DNA of 64,000 nt from Ichthyophis bannanicus (GCA_033557465.1 CM066040.1:325828297-325892296), one strand, 5' to 3'; counted from the stretch's first letter, positions 1 to 10,955 are shown. Notes: generated by a model from the letters alone, not told the origin. Program-made: numbers and translations.

Positions 1-465
1 ACCACACCTAGATTACAGTATTATAATATACCAAAGCCTTCCAAAACAAGCTCTATACCCTCTACAACTGGCCCAAAATACTGCGACCCATATTATAACT
101 GGTGTCTCAGGAAATGAACACATGACTCCTGTACTGAAATACCTTCACTGGTTCTCAATCACATTTAGAATAAAATATAAAGTATTAACTAATAGTATGC
201 ATCTTCAAGATCCTACATTACCAAACAACAACTAGCCTTCAAGCCTTTATACATAAAGCCCCTGACATTTGAGCAAGAAGACGCACGAACCAAAACCTCT
301 CCATCCCACTCTTAAGGACAAACAGCAGTCAACAAACCTGCAATAGAGCATTCACCTTTTCTTACCGGCTATCTGGAACTCTCTCTGGGATGACCTCATA
401 TCTGGTGAAACTGTATGTGAACTAAGGAAGAGTCTCAAAACATATCGGTTCATAGAATATTTTGG
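1..465 (+). pseudogene. L2 reverse transcriptase C-terminal remnant
   Basis: This is a broken coding stretch with no long open frame. Pieces in different frames align by eye with the final 150 residues of the L2 reverse transcriptase found elsewhere in the window: the LDYCN-like block, the QN.TARII block, the HWLPI-like block and a final RAFTFSYRLSG segment that matches the RAFSFSAPTLWN segment of the 49527-50573 copy. Several stop codons and indels make it non-functional. Confidence 0.75.
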
Positions 466-472
466 GACAGAC

Positions 473-1020
473 ACTAAGGGGGTCATTCTGAGACATGAAT
501 AGCGGGGATGGATTTGTGCCGGCTCCTGACCCTGTATACTTTCCCCGCTGATTGTGCGGGGAAGTTATATGGGGGTGGGGAAGGAGCGGCTCGGGGGCAG
601 AGAGTGAGCGGGCAGTGGGCGGTCGCTGCCCCTAGACCTACAGGACCAATTCTGATGTCGGGTGTGGAATAACTTCCCTGGACGGTTTTTGTGTCGGCAT
701 CGGGGCGCAGAAGGGGCTGGGGGGGGGGGCAAAGTTAACTCCCAGCAGCCTGACCCTGGCCTTAGGAGGCCAGATAGGGGGTCGAGCTGCAGGGAATTAA
801 CTTTTGTAGCAGTTGGCCGGGATCACGGCTTATAAATGGAGCTGCCAAGGCACAGCGACTCCATTTAAAATCCCTGGCTGAGTTAGCCATGCAGTGCCTG
901 TAGGTGCAGGCTTGTTCACGATTCTGATCTCACGGGGCTAGACGCGATCTCCTTTGTAGGTCCAGGTCTGCCCAGATGTACAAAGGAGATGTACATCGGG
1001 AGCAGAATCGAGCCCTAAGT
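473..1020. mobile_element. GC-rich Harbinger-like non-autonomous TIR element, copy 1
   Basis: A 548-bp GC-rich block separates the L2 coding remnant from its 3' UTR. Its ends are GGG-GTC-ATTCTG at 479-489 and, inverted, GGGCTCGATTCTG at 1003-1017, each flanked by TAA, as expected for PIF/Harbinger-type insertion into a TWA target. An internal hairpin at 541-563 has 8-bp arms. Short blocks (AATAGCGGGGATGGA, CCAATTCTGAT, GACTGAGTTAGCC-like, GTGGAATAA..TCCTGG-like) recur in the copies near 25067 and 55873. No transposase is present. The superfamily assignment is inferred from the ends alone. Confidence 0.55.
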
Positions 1021-1220
1021 AATTACTATACATCTTATCAAATGTCACGGTATTTGTAACAGTTATACCTGGGCTACAAACACTAGTTTGTTGAAGCAGT
1101 CAGTTGTACTCCTCCCCTGTTCCATGTGAGTTTAATTGTAAATTTAATGTTAATTGTAAACCACTTTGACTTTAAGGATAAAGCGGTGTATAAATGGAGT
1201 AACATAAATAAATTAATAAA

Positions 1221-1731
1221 AGCTTGAAGACCTAAATATGTACACTCTGGAGGAGAGGAGGGACAGGGGAGATATGATTCAGACCTCTAAATACTTAAGG
1301 AGTATTAATGAACAAACAAACCTTTTTCAAAGACGGGGAAGCTGTAAAACTAGAGGGCACAACAGGAAGCTGCAAGGGGGTAAATTGAAAGGCAATGTCA
1401 GGAAATACTTTTTCACTGAAAGGGTGGTGGATGCTTGGAATGCCCTCCCGATGGAAGTGGTGGGGGCAAACATGGTGACGGAATTCAAAACAGCATGGGA
1501 CAGACACAGTGGATCCCTTTACATCAACAGGACAAAATCAAATGAACTTAACTATCTAATTTCTCAACAGGAGTGTCCTACACAGAGCGGTGGGTTCACC
1601 CCTAAACAAAGACATTGGGAGGGGTGTCCTGTATGGAGAGGCAGGTGCACCTACTCTTGCCATCTTACTAGGCAGACTAGATGAACCATACTGGTCTTTA
1701 TCTGCCATCATTTATTATGTTACTATGTAAT
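1221..1731 (+). mobile_element. CR1-clade LINE 3' end (subfamily with TTACTATG tail)
   Basis: The element starts abruptly after the L2 tail. The frame from 1238 encodes the last residues of a CR1 ORF2: the LEERRDRGDMI block, KYFFTERVVDAWNALP and a final AWDRHSGSL. The 3' UTR includes GACTAGATGAACCATACTGG and ends in ATGTTACTATG octamers, the terminal repeat type of CR1. It is a typical 5'-truncated insertion. Confidence 0.88.
1238..1540 (+). pseudogene. CR1 ORF2 C-terminal tail
   Basis: An open frame of about 100 codons covers the extreme C terminus of the CR1 reverse transcriptase protein. The LEERRDRGDMI, LF-QRR-GSCKTRGH and FFTERVVDAWNALP segments mark it. The frame reads on without stop into the 3' UTR to 1684, so the last 45 or so codons of the open frame are probably not original protein. 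It lacks all catalytic domains. Confidence 0.75.
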
Positions 1732-2602
1732 AGAGTAGTAAATCTCCTGGACTGGATGGCATACATTCCAGGATGCTTAAAGAACTAAAATCTGTGGTAC
1801 CTGAAGATTGAAGAATGGCCAATGCAATGTCAATTTTTAAAAAGGGTTCCAGGGGTGATCTGGGAAACTACAGACCAGTGAGCCTGATATTAGTACCAGA
1901 AAAAGTGGTAGAAACCATTATAAAGAACAAAATTACTGAACATGTAGATAGTAATGTGGAGTGTGGTTGTTTTCTGATTTCCTTTGATGAATTATGTATG
2001 TTATGATTTTTTTGGATATTATGTTCGTTGTGTTGTTGGTATGTTTTATATTGTAAGCCACTCTGGTGTAATTATGGAGAGCGGTATAGTATGTTTTAAA
2101 TAAACTATAATGGTTTAATGGCAGAAAGCCAACATATATTTAGTCAGGGAAAGTCTTGTCTCACAAATCTCTTAAATATTTTTGAACGTGTGAATATACA
2201 GGTGAGCCAGTTGATATAGTGTATCTGAATTTTCAGATAGCCTTTGACAAGGTCCCTTTAAGAGATTCTTGGGGAAATTAAATAGTCATGGGATAGGAGA
2301 TAGTGTGTTATTGTAGATTAGGAACAGGTTAAAAAATAGAAAACAAAGAGTAGGGCTAAATGGCCAATTTTATCATTGGAGAAAGGTGAATAGTGGAGTA
2401 CCCCAGGGATGTGTGCTGGGCCCACTGCTTTTTAATGTATTCATAAATGACCTGGAAATGGGAATAATGAGTGAGGTTGATCAAATTTGCAGATGAAAAG
2501 TATTCAAAGTTGATAAAACACAAGAGGATTGTGAAAAACTGCAAGAGGATCTTGAAAAACTGGGAGACTGGGCATCCAAATGACAGATGAAATTTAATGT
2601 GA
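1732..2602 (+). pseudogene. CR1 ORF2 reverse transcriptase, first segment of a disrupted copy
   Basis: Sequence from AGAGTAGTAAATCTCCTGG onward follows the intact CR1 of 44045-44830 almost base for base: the SPG-DG block, the KKGSRGDLGNYRPVSL block, a Q.G.SCLTNL-like block, the FDKVP block, the [11 protein letters not shown] block, then the region of the catalytic FADD, here read as FADEK and frame-broken. Several stops are present. An L2-tail insertion splits it at 1952-2112, and a SINE with DIRS A ends this segment at 2602. The same copy continues at 11471 and 13091. Confidence 0.85.
1952..2112 (+). mobile_element. Short L2-tail (SINE-like) insertion
   Basis: The CR1 alignment breaks between GTAGATAG and GGTTTAATGGCAG. 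The extra 160 bp ends with a TTGTAAGCCACTCTGG...AGAGCGGTATAG stem-loop and a TTTAAATAAACTATAATGG end, like the L2 3' tails elsewhere. A TAATG direct repeat at both ends (1952-1956 and 2108-2112) is a likely target-site duplication. The 5' part (T-rich, 1957-2060) has no tRNA-like boxes, so it may be a truncated L2 rather than a SINE. Confidence 0.6.
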
Positions 2603-2676
2603 AGGAGTAGCCTAGTGGTTAGAGCAACAGCCTAACATCCAAGCGATCTGGGTTTGATTTCCACTGGCACAGCATA
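2603..2676 (+). mobile_element. tRNA-derived SINE, head (left half)
   Basis: The stretch GTAGCCTAGTGGTTAGAGCA followed after about 25 bp by GGGTTTGATTTCC resembles the A and B boxes of a tRNA-type RNA polymerase III promoter. It begins exactly where the CR1 coding sequence breaks (after AAATTTAATGT) and is itself cut by the end of DIRS A. The rest of the SINE is at 11373-11470. A functional tRNA gene is excluded: the anticodon-arm folding is not evident and the 3' half is missing here. Confidence 0.75.
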
Positions 2677-2678
2677 GT

Positions 2679-2840
2679 TACTCACCTATAACAGGTGATC
2701 TCTGGGAACAGCAGGAATCAGTCTTCACATATGGGTGATGTCCCTGACAGAGCCTGTGTGGGAATGCTTACCAGCATCCAATAGGAAAACCTTTGGGAGC
2801 ACTCTACTGCACCTACATGCCTGCCTTCCCAACTCCTCTC
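2679..2840. repeat. DIRS A inverted terminal repeat, window-left copy
   Basis: The block starts with TACTCACCTATAACAGGTGA, an imperfect palindrome, and runs through AGCAGGAATCAGTCTTCAC and CCAATAGGAAAACCTTTGGG to the TGCCTGCCTTCCCAACTCC region. Its reverse complement recurs at 11222-11363 with scattered differences. It is the 3' terminus in element orientation; the palindromic first 25 bp are not seen at the other end. Confidence 0.85.
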
Positions 2841-2914
2841 CTCAGTTGAGTTTGTAGCTGAGAGAAGAAGAAAAGCAAAAGAACCCTATGACTCCTAGGG
2901 GAGGAGGGCAAGTT

Positions 2915-3008
2915 GTGAAGACTGATTCCTGCTATTCCCAAAGATCACCTGTTACAGGTGAGTACCCTATCTCCAGGAACAAGCAGGAATGCAGTCTTCA
3001 TATATGGG
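2915..3008. repeat. DIRS A internal complementary region (circle-junction-like)
   Basis: The left half (2915-2964) is the reverse complement of the terminus 2679-2728 with about 3 differences in 50 bp. The right half (2967-3008) is the reverse complement of the opposite terminus (11319-11361) apart from one 2-bp AT indel. The two ends therefore meet head to head inside the element, as in the internal complementary region that lets DIRS elements template their ends through a circular intermediate. This is the clearest structural proof that the element is a DIRS rather than an LTR element. Confidence 0.85.
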
Positions 3009-3009
3009 A

Positions 3010-4215
3010 CTCACTAGCTCCCAGATACCAGACTGGTATGGAGGGGAGAGTAGTGTGATCCCTGAGGCAAAAATGTGTAGCCAATGAGTCTGGAGTTGGC
3101 CATTGGATTTGATTCTAGAAGGCAATACTCCCCCAATGATAGTCTGGTATCTTGTAGAAGTCAGTGACGGAGGGTAGGAGTTGAGTTTAAGTCCCAAAGA
3201 GGTGCTGGAGTACAGCTTGACCAAAGTCAGCATCCCGACGGGAGTCTCTGTCCAGACAATAGTGTGTAGCAAAAGTATGAATGGAGGACCAGGTAGCTGC
3301 CCGGCAGATGTCCTCAATGGCTACTGAACAAATTGGTTATGGATGTTGCCATAGCCCACATATTATGAGCAGTGACATGACCCTCCAAAGAAAGCCCTGC
3401 TTGTGTATAAGCAAAAGAGATGCAATCTGCTATCCATTTTGATAGAGTATATTTTGTCATTGGCAGACCCAGGTGACTAGGAACAAAGGAAATTAATAAT
3501 TGAGAGGATTTTCTGTGATCTTTAGTTCTATGTAAGTAGTAGGTCATCACTCGCTTGCAGTCTAAGGTGTGTAGTGCTGCTTCAGCCTGAGACGCATGTG
3601 GTCTAGGGAAGAAAGTTGGGAGGACTACCGACTAGTTTAGATAGAAGGAGGAAACCACCTTCGGGAGGAAATATGGATGGGTACGTAGAACCACTTTGCC
3701 ATGGTGGAACCAAGTATAGGATTGATCTGTCACTATAGCATGCAGCTCGCTGATGCAGTGAGCTGAAGTAAGGACAATAAGGAAGATGATCTTCCAAGAT
3801 AGAAACTTCAAGTGGTGGCTAAAGGTTCGAAAAGTGGCTTTAGAAATTGAGCCAGAACAACATTCAGATTCCAGGCCACCGGAGGCGGCTCAATGGGTGG
3901 CTTGGACAGCAGGTGACTCCGCATCAAGCATGCTACTAAGGGGTGTGAGGAGATAGGCTATCCATCCACTAGTCTGTAGCTAACTCTGAGTTAGTTTTAA
4001 GACCTGTCAAGGATAGGTGGAGAAAATATTATAGACGTGACTCCAACGGGCAAGAAAAGGGGTCAAGGTCCTTTGGGGAGAACCAAAGGGCAAACCTAGG
4101 CCATTTGAATTCATAAGATTGCCTGGTGTAATCATTATATGATGCAAGAAGGACATCTTTGACCGCCTATAGTAGGTCAAGGTCAGTGAGCACTAGCCTT
4201 TCAGCAGCCATGCTG
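3010..4215 (-). pseudogene. DIRS A tyrosine recombinase, decayed
   Basis: Pieces in several frames give the DIRS recombinase order: an FLSWK-like block and a TSAHCISEL box near 3735-3765, an H.GKVVLRTHPYFLPKVV region near 3660-3710, then a longer open piece 3314-3550 ending in AHNMWAMATS. In the tyrosine recombinase family the first box normally has Arg just before the ISEL-like motif and the second box is HxxR. Here the first reads Cys and the second reads HNMW (TGG where CGG would give Arg). Both changes fit C-to-T decay at CpG. It cannot be catalytically active as it stands. Confidence 0.75.
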
Positions 4216-6050
4216 TCAGGTGTAGGGAGTGAATATTGGGATGGAGGAGCGTTCCATGGTTCCAATAAAGGAGGTTGAGCACACATCCCAGGTTGAGTGA
4301 CTGAGTCTGCGCAAGGAGAAGAAGCAGAGGAAACCACCATTGACAGGGCCAAAAGGAAGCTGTAGCTTGAACAGTGTCTTGGGTATCAAGGGATGGGAGG
4401 GAATGTGTAGAGCAGTCCCTGTCCCCAATGGAGAAGGAAGGTGTCTGGGGCCTGTCGGTGCAGCGACGGAACCCTGGAGCAGAAGAACAGAAGATGTGTG
4501 TTTTGTGGCGTGACAAAAAGATCTATGAGTGGGGTTCCCCACATTTGGAAGATCTGAGCAGCCATCTCCCGATGCAAGGTCCATTCTGGTGGACGAAGGA
4601 TACGGCTTAGCCAGTCCTCTAGGACACTGAGTTTGCCCGGGAGGTACACTGCTCTGCAATGGATGCGGTAAGAGATGGCAAAGGACAATAGGCAACTCGT
4701 CTCTTTGCAGAGGGGACAAAACCCCATCCCCCCCTGTTTGTTTATGTAGAACATGACAACCTGGTTGTCCGTTCTGACTAGAACAGGTTGCCCTGATAGC
4801 TGGGGTTGAAAAACTCAAAGAGCATTTGTCAATGCCTGTAATTCTAGCAGATTGATCTGCAGGGCAGATTCTTGTGTCCATGGTCCCTGTGTGGTCAGGT
4901 CATTCAAATGTACCCCCCAATCCATCTTGGAAGCATCTGTTATCAGAGTGCATTGAGGTGGAGGCATCTGAAAAGGTAACCTGACTAGTAGGTTCTGTGG
5001 GAGACACCACCACTGAAGGAATGTGATAAGCTGAGGGGTGATGTGGATCTTGTCTCTTAGATGACCCTTCCCTTGCATCCATTGGGAAGACAGAGTCCCA
5101 TACGCTTGTCTCACGTGTAATTGAGCATAGGAAATGACATGTACTATGTAGGTCATGTGTCTCAATAGCCGTAGCATCTCTCAAGCTGTTACCCAGTTTT
5201 GATGTTGTACTCCTTTTTCCAGCTCGATGAGGTGGGCACAGAGATCCTGTGGGAGGAAAGCTCAGGGCTGTTGAGTGTCTAAGAGCATTCCAATGAACTC
5301 CAGTCATTGGGTTGGATCGAGGTGGGACTTTGCGAAGTTTATGATGAACCCCAGGTGTTGGAGTACTGTGATGGTGTGATGAAGAGAGAGTGTTACCTCT
5401 TGAGGGGAGTCTCCTCTGACCAGCCAATTGTCTAAGTAAGGAAAGACGAATACCCCCAGGGTGCGTAGGTAGGCAGCAATGACTACTGGGCATTTTGTGA
5501 AGACCTTGGGGGCAGAGGTTAGACAAAGGGGAGAACCTGGTATTGATAATGGTTTCCTTGAAACATGAAGCACAGATACTGTCTGTGCAAGGGATGTATC
5601 AGTAAATGCGTGTACCTGTTTTTAGGTCTAGAGAACAGAGCCAATCATGTCTCTGGAGGTATGGTAGAAGAGTTCCTAGAGAAATCATTTAAAATTTTTC
5701 TCGGACCAAGAACTTGTTAGGGTCTCTGAGATCCAAGATGGGCCTGAAGCCCCCTGTTTTCTTTGGAATGAGAAAGTATGGAGAGTAGAAGCCCAACTTT
5801 TCTTGAGGAGGAGGAACTCTTTTTCTATGGCATCCTGGGAGAACAGGGTGGTCATCTCTTCTTTTAGGAAAGTGCTGTGAAGGGGGTGGATGGGATACTC
5901 ACCTATGAAGCAGGTGGGGGGGGGGTAAAGTTTCAAAATAACCCTTTTAGACAATCTGGACGGTCCACTGCTCTGATGTCATGAGGTGCCGCGGCATAGT
6001 GACAAAGTCTGCCTGCAATGTGGAGGGGCTGGGGGCCCTCCAGGGGCAGA
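4216..6050 (-). pseudogene. DIRS A reverse transcriptase and RNase H, decayed
   Basis: Minus-strand pieces align with the long open copy at 27491-28987. The N-terminal piece is at 5685-5954. The piece 5304-5573 contains the SAPKVFTKC block and FVFPYLDNW, where the family has YLDD, so one catalytic Asp is Asn. The piece 4815-5177 has the LITDASKMDWGVHL block that begins the RNase H domain and LLELQAL. The piece 4386-4754 holds the VYLPGK block at the RNase H end. At least four frame breaks separate these. The region abuts the L2 insertion at 6051. Confidence 0.8.
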
Positions 6051-6129
6051 TTTATTTTATTTATTTTATTTATTTAACAGCTTTTCTATACCACCTTATC
6101 ATTTACATTCAAAGCGGTTTACAATGAAC

Positions 6130-7620
6130 AGTTATAGCAACAAGCTTTTCATTGAACAGGGTTATTCAACTTGGAAGGTTACATTGGAGTAAAACAAGCA
6201 ATTGTCAGTTGCTAACTATATACAAGAACTCTAGCTGTGTTTCATGGTCTATTTGCTGTTACTGTTAAACATCATCATCCAGGGTAGTTCCAAAGTATTC
6301 CAGGAACAGATGGGTTTTTATTGTCTTCCTAAAGTCCGTTAGGTCTTTGATCTCACGTGTTGATATGGGGAGATCATTCTGGCTGCAGTGTTTTGTACCA
6401 GCTGTAAGGAGAGGGTCGTTTTCTTTGAGAGTCCATGGTAGATTGCATTGCAGAAATCTAATATAGGCATTATTATGGCTTGGCAGACAGTTCGGAAGTC
6501 GTTGTCAGTGAGCAGTGGTTTGAGATTGCGTAGCATTCTGAGTTTGTGGTACGCTGATCTTGTTGTCTTTTTGATGTGTGGCTGGAAGCTGAGTTGTTGG
6601 TCAAAGGTGACTTCTCTTTTATTGCTTATAGTGTGGTTGAAGATTTTTATTGAGTCTGGCGGTGAGAATATCGTACTTCTGGTAATGTGTATCAGTTTCG
6701 ATTTTTTATAATTTATGTAAAGGCTTTGACTGTCGAGTCATTCTGACATTGATTCCAAGCACGCTGTGATCTGTGAGTAGTCCGGGTGTTTGATGTTTAT
6801 GGGGGTGAATATCATGATGTCATCTGCGTATATTCTGTAATCGTTGTTGAATTGTTTTATGATGCTACAGATCGGCTGTATGTAGATATTGAATAGTAGC
6901 GCCAAGAGAGCTGAGCCTTGTGGTACTTCTTGGTGCTGGGCAAAGGGTTCGGACTGTCGGGTTTTGTTTCTTACTTGTTGTGTACGGTGGGAGAGGTAGG
7001 AGAAGAACCAATCTAGGACTGTGCCACATATCCCTACGTCCCAGAGTCTTTATAGCAGAGTGTTGTGATTTACAGAGTCGAATGCAGCAGCGATGTCTAT
7101 GAAACATAGTACAAAGCCTTGGTGTATATTGTCCACCCGTTACAAGGGTGTCCAGGAGAGATGTAATAAGTGTTTCTACTCCGTGGTTTTGTTTGAAGCC
7201 ATATTGGTGGGGGTCTAGTGGGGCGTAGGCATCTATGTGGTCCTGTAGTTGGTGCTGTGCACATTTTTCGATTATCTTAGTTATGAAGGTGAGGCTGGAT
7301 ATTGGTCGGTAGGAGTTTGGTTCATTCTTGTCGAGGTTGTTCTTCAGGATCGGTCTGATGGATGCTTTCTTAAGTTGCTGGGGGAGGTATCCTTGAGTTA
7401 GTGAAGATTCAACAATCTTTTGTAGATGCGGTGTTAGATATTCTTTTGTCTGCTTGATCCATGTAACTGGGCAAGGGTCAGTAGGTGAGGTTGTTGTGTT
7501 TATGGTGGTTATAATGGAGTTGATTTGTTGTCTTGATGGGATGTGGAATGTGGTCCATGTTTCTTCCATTGTATGTTGTATGGTTGATTTGGTTGGTTTC
7601 CTGAGTGATGTCCATGTGTA
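6130..7620 (-). pseudogene. L2 reverse transcriptase (copy inside DIRS A)
   Basis: The open piece 6865-7569 carries the N-terminal half: a CPVTWIKQTKEYLTPHL block, the SIRPILKNN block, NSYRPISSLTFITKIIEK and the DPHQYGFKQNHGVETLI block. After a frameshift, RIYADDIMI is readable around 6813-6840, so the catalytic YADD is kept. The piece 6339-6536 has MPILDFCNAIYHGL and the QNTAARMI block. The substrate would be L2 RNA copied at a nicked target. Frameshifts make this copy inactive. Confidence 0.82.
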
Positions 7621-7789
7621 TTTGAGTTGTATATAGTCGGCTGGGTCTTGCGGGGCAATAGCATCTAGGTCATCTGTTTTGGTCAGTTATTTCATGAGAT
7701 TGTTTACTATAGTGAAGAGCTCCCTCAGTTTGTTGATTGATTTCATTATCAGGTTTGTGTGGTATTCCTTCTTGTGACTGCTTATCATG

Positions 7790-8719
7790 TTATGGTATGC
7801 AGCTTGAAGTTCCTTGTATTCTGTCAAGATGTTGTGGTTTTTTTGTTCTTCTCCATTGCCTCTCTATTTTCCTTAGGTGTTTCTTGTGTCTGTTGATTTC
7901 ACTTGAGTACCAGGGGGCGTAGTGTTTTCTTCTGTTGTCATGGTTTGGGTTCTGTGGTGTGATTGCTGCGTTATGCAGAGTTTCATTCCATTTGTTAATG
8001 GTGGTATCAAGATCCAATATGCTCTGATCCAGTTCTGGCAGAATTTCATCTAAGAATTTGTCTTTGTGAAAGGTTCGAAATCTTCTTTTCTCCTTGAGAT
8101 TTGCTCCAGGGGTTCGACTCTTCATGGTTTGGTTTATGAAGAAGTTGATCATATGGTGGTCTGACCAGGGGATTGGGGTGATAGTTATGTGTGTTATGTT
8201 ACTGGAGTATTCTTGGTTTGGTGTAAATACCAGGTCGAAGGTGACACCCATCTTGTGGGTTGCGGTCTTTATTATTTGGATGTATTGCAGATCTTCCATG
8301 GTTTCCATGAAGGTCTCTTGGTTCTGGGTGGAAAGCGATGGAATTTTTGGATCCCCTAGGACTATGAGTGGCTTGTTTTGGATTGCCATGGAGCAGATTT
8401 GTTCCAGTATGGTGGAGAGTTCTTCTTCATTTGAGTGAGGCTCTGAATAGGAGGCAGAGTGCCAGATGTTTATTTGCTACTGTTATTATGTTACTTCCTG
8501 TGGTTCGCATGTTGTATGTGGTCTGGAATTGCTTTTGCAATGACTAGTATGCCACCACCTCTGCGTGTTGGTCTTGTGGAGCTGTGTGCTGTGTATTGTT
8601 GAGAGGCCATCTGATTTGTGAATACATTGTCCGTATCGGAGAGCCAGGTTTCGGTTATGCACATGATGTCTATGTCCTGGTTCTGTATGTAGTCCATGAT
8701 GGTGTGGAACTTGTTCCAT
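7790..8719 (-). pseudogene. L2 AP-type endonuclease (copy inside DIRS A)
   Basis: Two frames are involved. The piece 8491-8697 reads DIMCITETWL, then RRGGGILVIAK. The piece 7790-8389 reads LIVLGDPKIPSL (GDxN-like block with Asn changed to Pro), FDLVF and the PWSDHHM block that supplies the catalytic Asp-His pair in apurinic-type endonucleases. Beyond it is the linker (RKHYAPWYSSEI, LRKIERQWR) leading to the reverse transcriptase. One frameshift lies between 8389 and 8491. Confidence 0.82.
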
Positions 8720-8963
8720 ATGGAACGGGCATTGACTAGTGTGCAGGAGAGTGTGGTGCCTTGTGGTAATATGATAGTGGATATTTCTTCATTACTGGTA
8801 GAGCTTACTTTTATTATTCTTCAAGGTCTGCTGTGGTGCTTCGCATATACAGTATAGTAGCCTGTGTCCTGTAGGTTGCATATCTTCCTGTTTGTATAAT
8901 TGGTATTTGGTGCGAGTGGGATGGTAGTTTGGTTTCTCCTTCATGTGTGTGACCATTTTTGAG

Positions 8964-10955
8964 GATTTTGGCAATGCTGTCTAGGAAGGAGTCAAAAATC
9001 AGGTGCAGGCTGTGCCTGTGCAGCTGGTTGAGGCTTAAAAGCTTTGAGTTTCTTAGGATGGTGAGGACCCTGCTGCCTCTGCTGAGGTTGCTGAGGTTGA
9101 TAGGCAGCATAAGGCGGATAAGGAGGATAGTATCTCTACTTTTTAGAATAAAAAGATTTCTTGGGAAGAGCCTTCTCTTGGATTGGGTCAGTTGTCTTCT
9201 TGGAAAAGTGTGTTAGAGTGAGATCATCTGTTTCAATCTCCCCTGCTTTTTCCCTCCAATCCTTGCCAAAAAGGTTTTCTCCAGTACATGAAATATTGGC
9301 CAGTTTATCCTGGATCCATTGCTCGAGGTCTGATGCCTGTAACCAGACCATTTTGCGAGTCCCAATGCAGACTGCTGAAGCTCTGCTGGTGGATTTAAAA
9401 GCATCAAAAGAGGCCCTGGTAAGAAACTTAGAAGTGTTCTGACCTTGTTTGATGAGGGTCTGGAATGCACCCTGCTTATCCTCTGGAAGCAGGAGGGCGA
9501 AAGTCTCCAGATCCCTGGTGGCATCATTCAGAAACATGCCAATATACAGCATGTAACAGTTGATTCTGGAGGCCAACATGCATGCCTGGAAACATGGATG
9601 CCCGAAGGCTTCAAGTGTCCTTGAATCTTTGCCAGGAGGCATGAATGCTCTCCTTTGAGCTCTTTATTTGGTGTGTCGCCAATTCCACCAACATTGAGTG
9701 GTGGGGAAGCTAAGGTTTTTTGAAGCCTGAGAACTCTGGTACTCTGTTCATGGTATCGAGTCTCTTGCTAACAGGCAGAACCGTGAGAAGGGCCTCCCAC
9801 ATGCAGATCATAAGGTCCTGCAGGTACACCTCCTTGGGCATTGGAGGGTACTGGAGTATCTCCAATTCCTTAGCCCTCAGTTCCTTTTCTAAGGCTACTG
9901 TGATGCCCTGCTGCCATGTCATATATGAAGTCCTGAAATGACATATCCTCTGGTGGGGACCGATGCTGTTCCTGAGGTGGTGAAGGGTCTGAAGGTATGT
10001 CAGGAAGTTTTTGGGAATCGAGTGACCTCCCCCATCAGATTCTGAAGAACTTGAATCAGAGTCCAGCAAGAAATCAAAGTATCAGCGATTCTGGGTTTGA
10101 CGTCGATGCTACATCGAAGTCGATGGTCAATGCTGATACCGATACTCAGAATATCAGAACCAAAAGCAATGGCAGCCTCAGTCTGTTGGATACCAGGGGC
10201 ATTGACCAGTTCCAACTAAGGAATCAGCCTTGGATGCTCCTATGATGCTGGTTCGAGGGCCGTTATAGGAGCTGATACGTTGGGCTGTAGGCTTGGTGCC
10301 AAAACCTGTATTCCTGAAGCTCTTGATATTATTGGTACCGAGGCTGCCAGGAGTGCTGCCAAGCTCCTCTCGAGAGCCAGCATACACTGGTCCAGGGAGA
10401 TGGTTGATGTCTGGGTGGAATCACATACAGGGTTCTGAGCCATCATCCCAGAACAAGGAACTGGTAGCTCTCCGGAGGTCGATGCCTCAGGAGCGTCCTG
10501 GAACTCCACTTGTGCTTTGGAGGTCAGATCCTCCCACCAGGGCTGTTTTGCTGGCTGGTCTGCATCGGAAGCACCTCTAGGGGAGTTGCAATGCTTATGT
10601 TGGGACTTTTCCCTGGCATCAGAATCGGTCTTTGATGCCGATAATTTGGAAATGGTCACAGACTTTGACTTAATTCTGTGTTTGGACTTTGAAGAAGTCT
10701 GAGATCCATGAGAAGAAGTCGATGCCCTCGATGAAGTGGAAACCACTGAAACCGAGTCCAAGGCAAACAACAATCCAAACTACCTGAGTTGGTTCTTGAG
10801 GCCTCTTTTTATCTTTTTTTTGGCACAAAGGACAAAAATTGGGTTCATGGTCAGGACCCAAACATTTTAACCCCAGTCATGTTTATCAGTGGCCGAAATG
10901 ATACTGGCATACTTGATACATTTTTTTAAACCACTGACTGGCTTTTCCATGCCTG
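8964..10955 (-). pseudogene. DIRS A gag-like ORF, decayed
   Basis: In element order, a Cys-rich segment with CPLCQKK lies near 10800-10855, followed by a Ser-rich stretch (10240-10773), the acidic/Ser segment SDSSSSESDGGG (9710-10069) with an EILQYPPMPKE block, and a C-terminal segment (9136-9642) with the EAFGHPCFQACML, LQASDLEQWIQDKL and TGENLFGKDW blocks. A Pro/Gln/Tyr-rich tail (about 8970-9130) follows. Every segment has a counterpart in DIRS B (29194-32445). The role would be particle formation and RNA binding; function is inferred from position, as sequence similarity to known gag proteins cannot be tested here. Confidence 0.7.

Larger units (their letters stand above)
1..1220 (+). mobile_element. 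L2-clade LINE, 3' part (5' end outside window)
   Basis: Translation of 1-465, with stops and frameshifts, matches the C-terminal third of an L2 reverse transcriptase: an LDY..I.YQSLPK stretch, a QNTATHIITG block and an H.TPVLK.LHW block, the same order as in the open copy at 49527-50573. The 3' untranslated part resumes at 1021 after a foreign GC-rich insertion and ends near 1220 with a stem-loop (around 1158-1195) followed by an AATAAATTAATAAAA tail. The copy is dead. Its strand and clade are clear from the protein pattern; the 5' limit is not visible. Confidence 0.8.
6051..8963 (-). mobile_element. L2-clade LINE inserted in DIRS A
   Basis: DIRS A sequence stops at ...CAGGGGCAGATTT and resumes at GATTTTGGCAATGCTG. 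The 2.9-kb insert has its (AAATAAA)n tail at the left junction, so it lies on the minus strand. A GATTT repeat is present at both junctions (6049-6053 and 8964-8968). It carries endonuclease and reverse transcriptase remnants of the same lineage as the copies at 29958-31051 and 59000-62358. It is nearly full length but has several frameshifts. Confidence 0.88.

Noticed and set aside
2603..2676. tRNA gene
   Set aside because: A- and B-box-like motifs are present, but the 3' half of the cloverleaf is missing and the sequence continues as a SINE at 11373.
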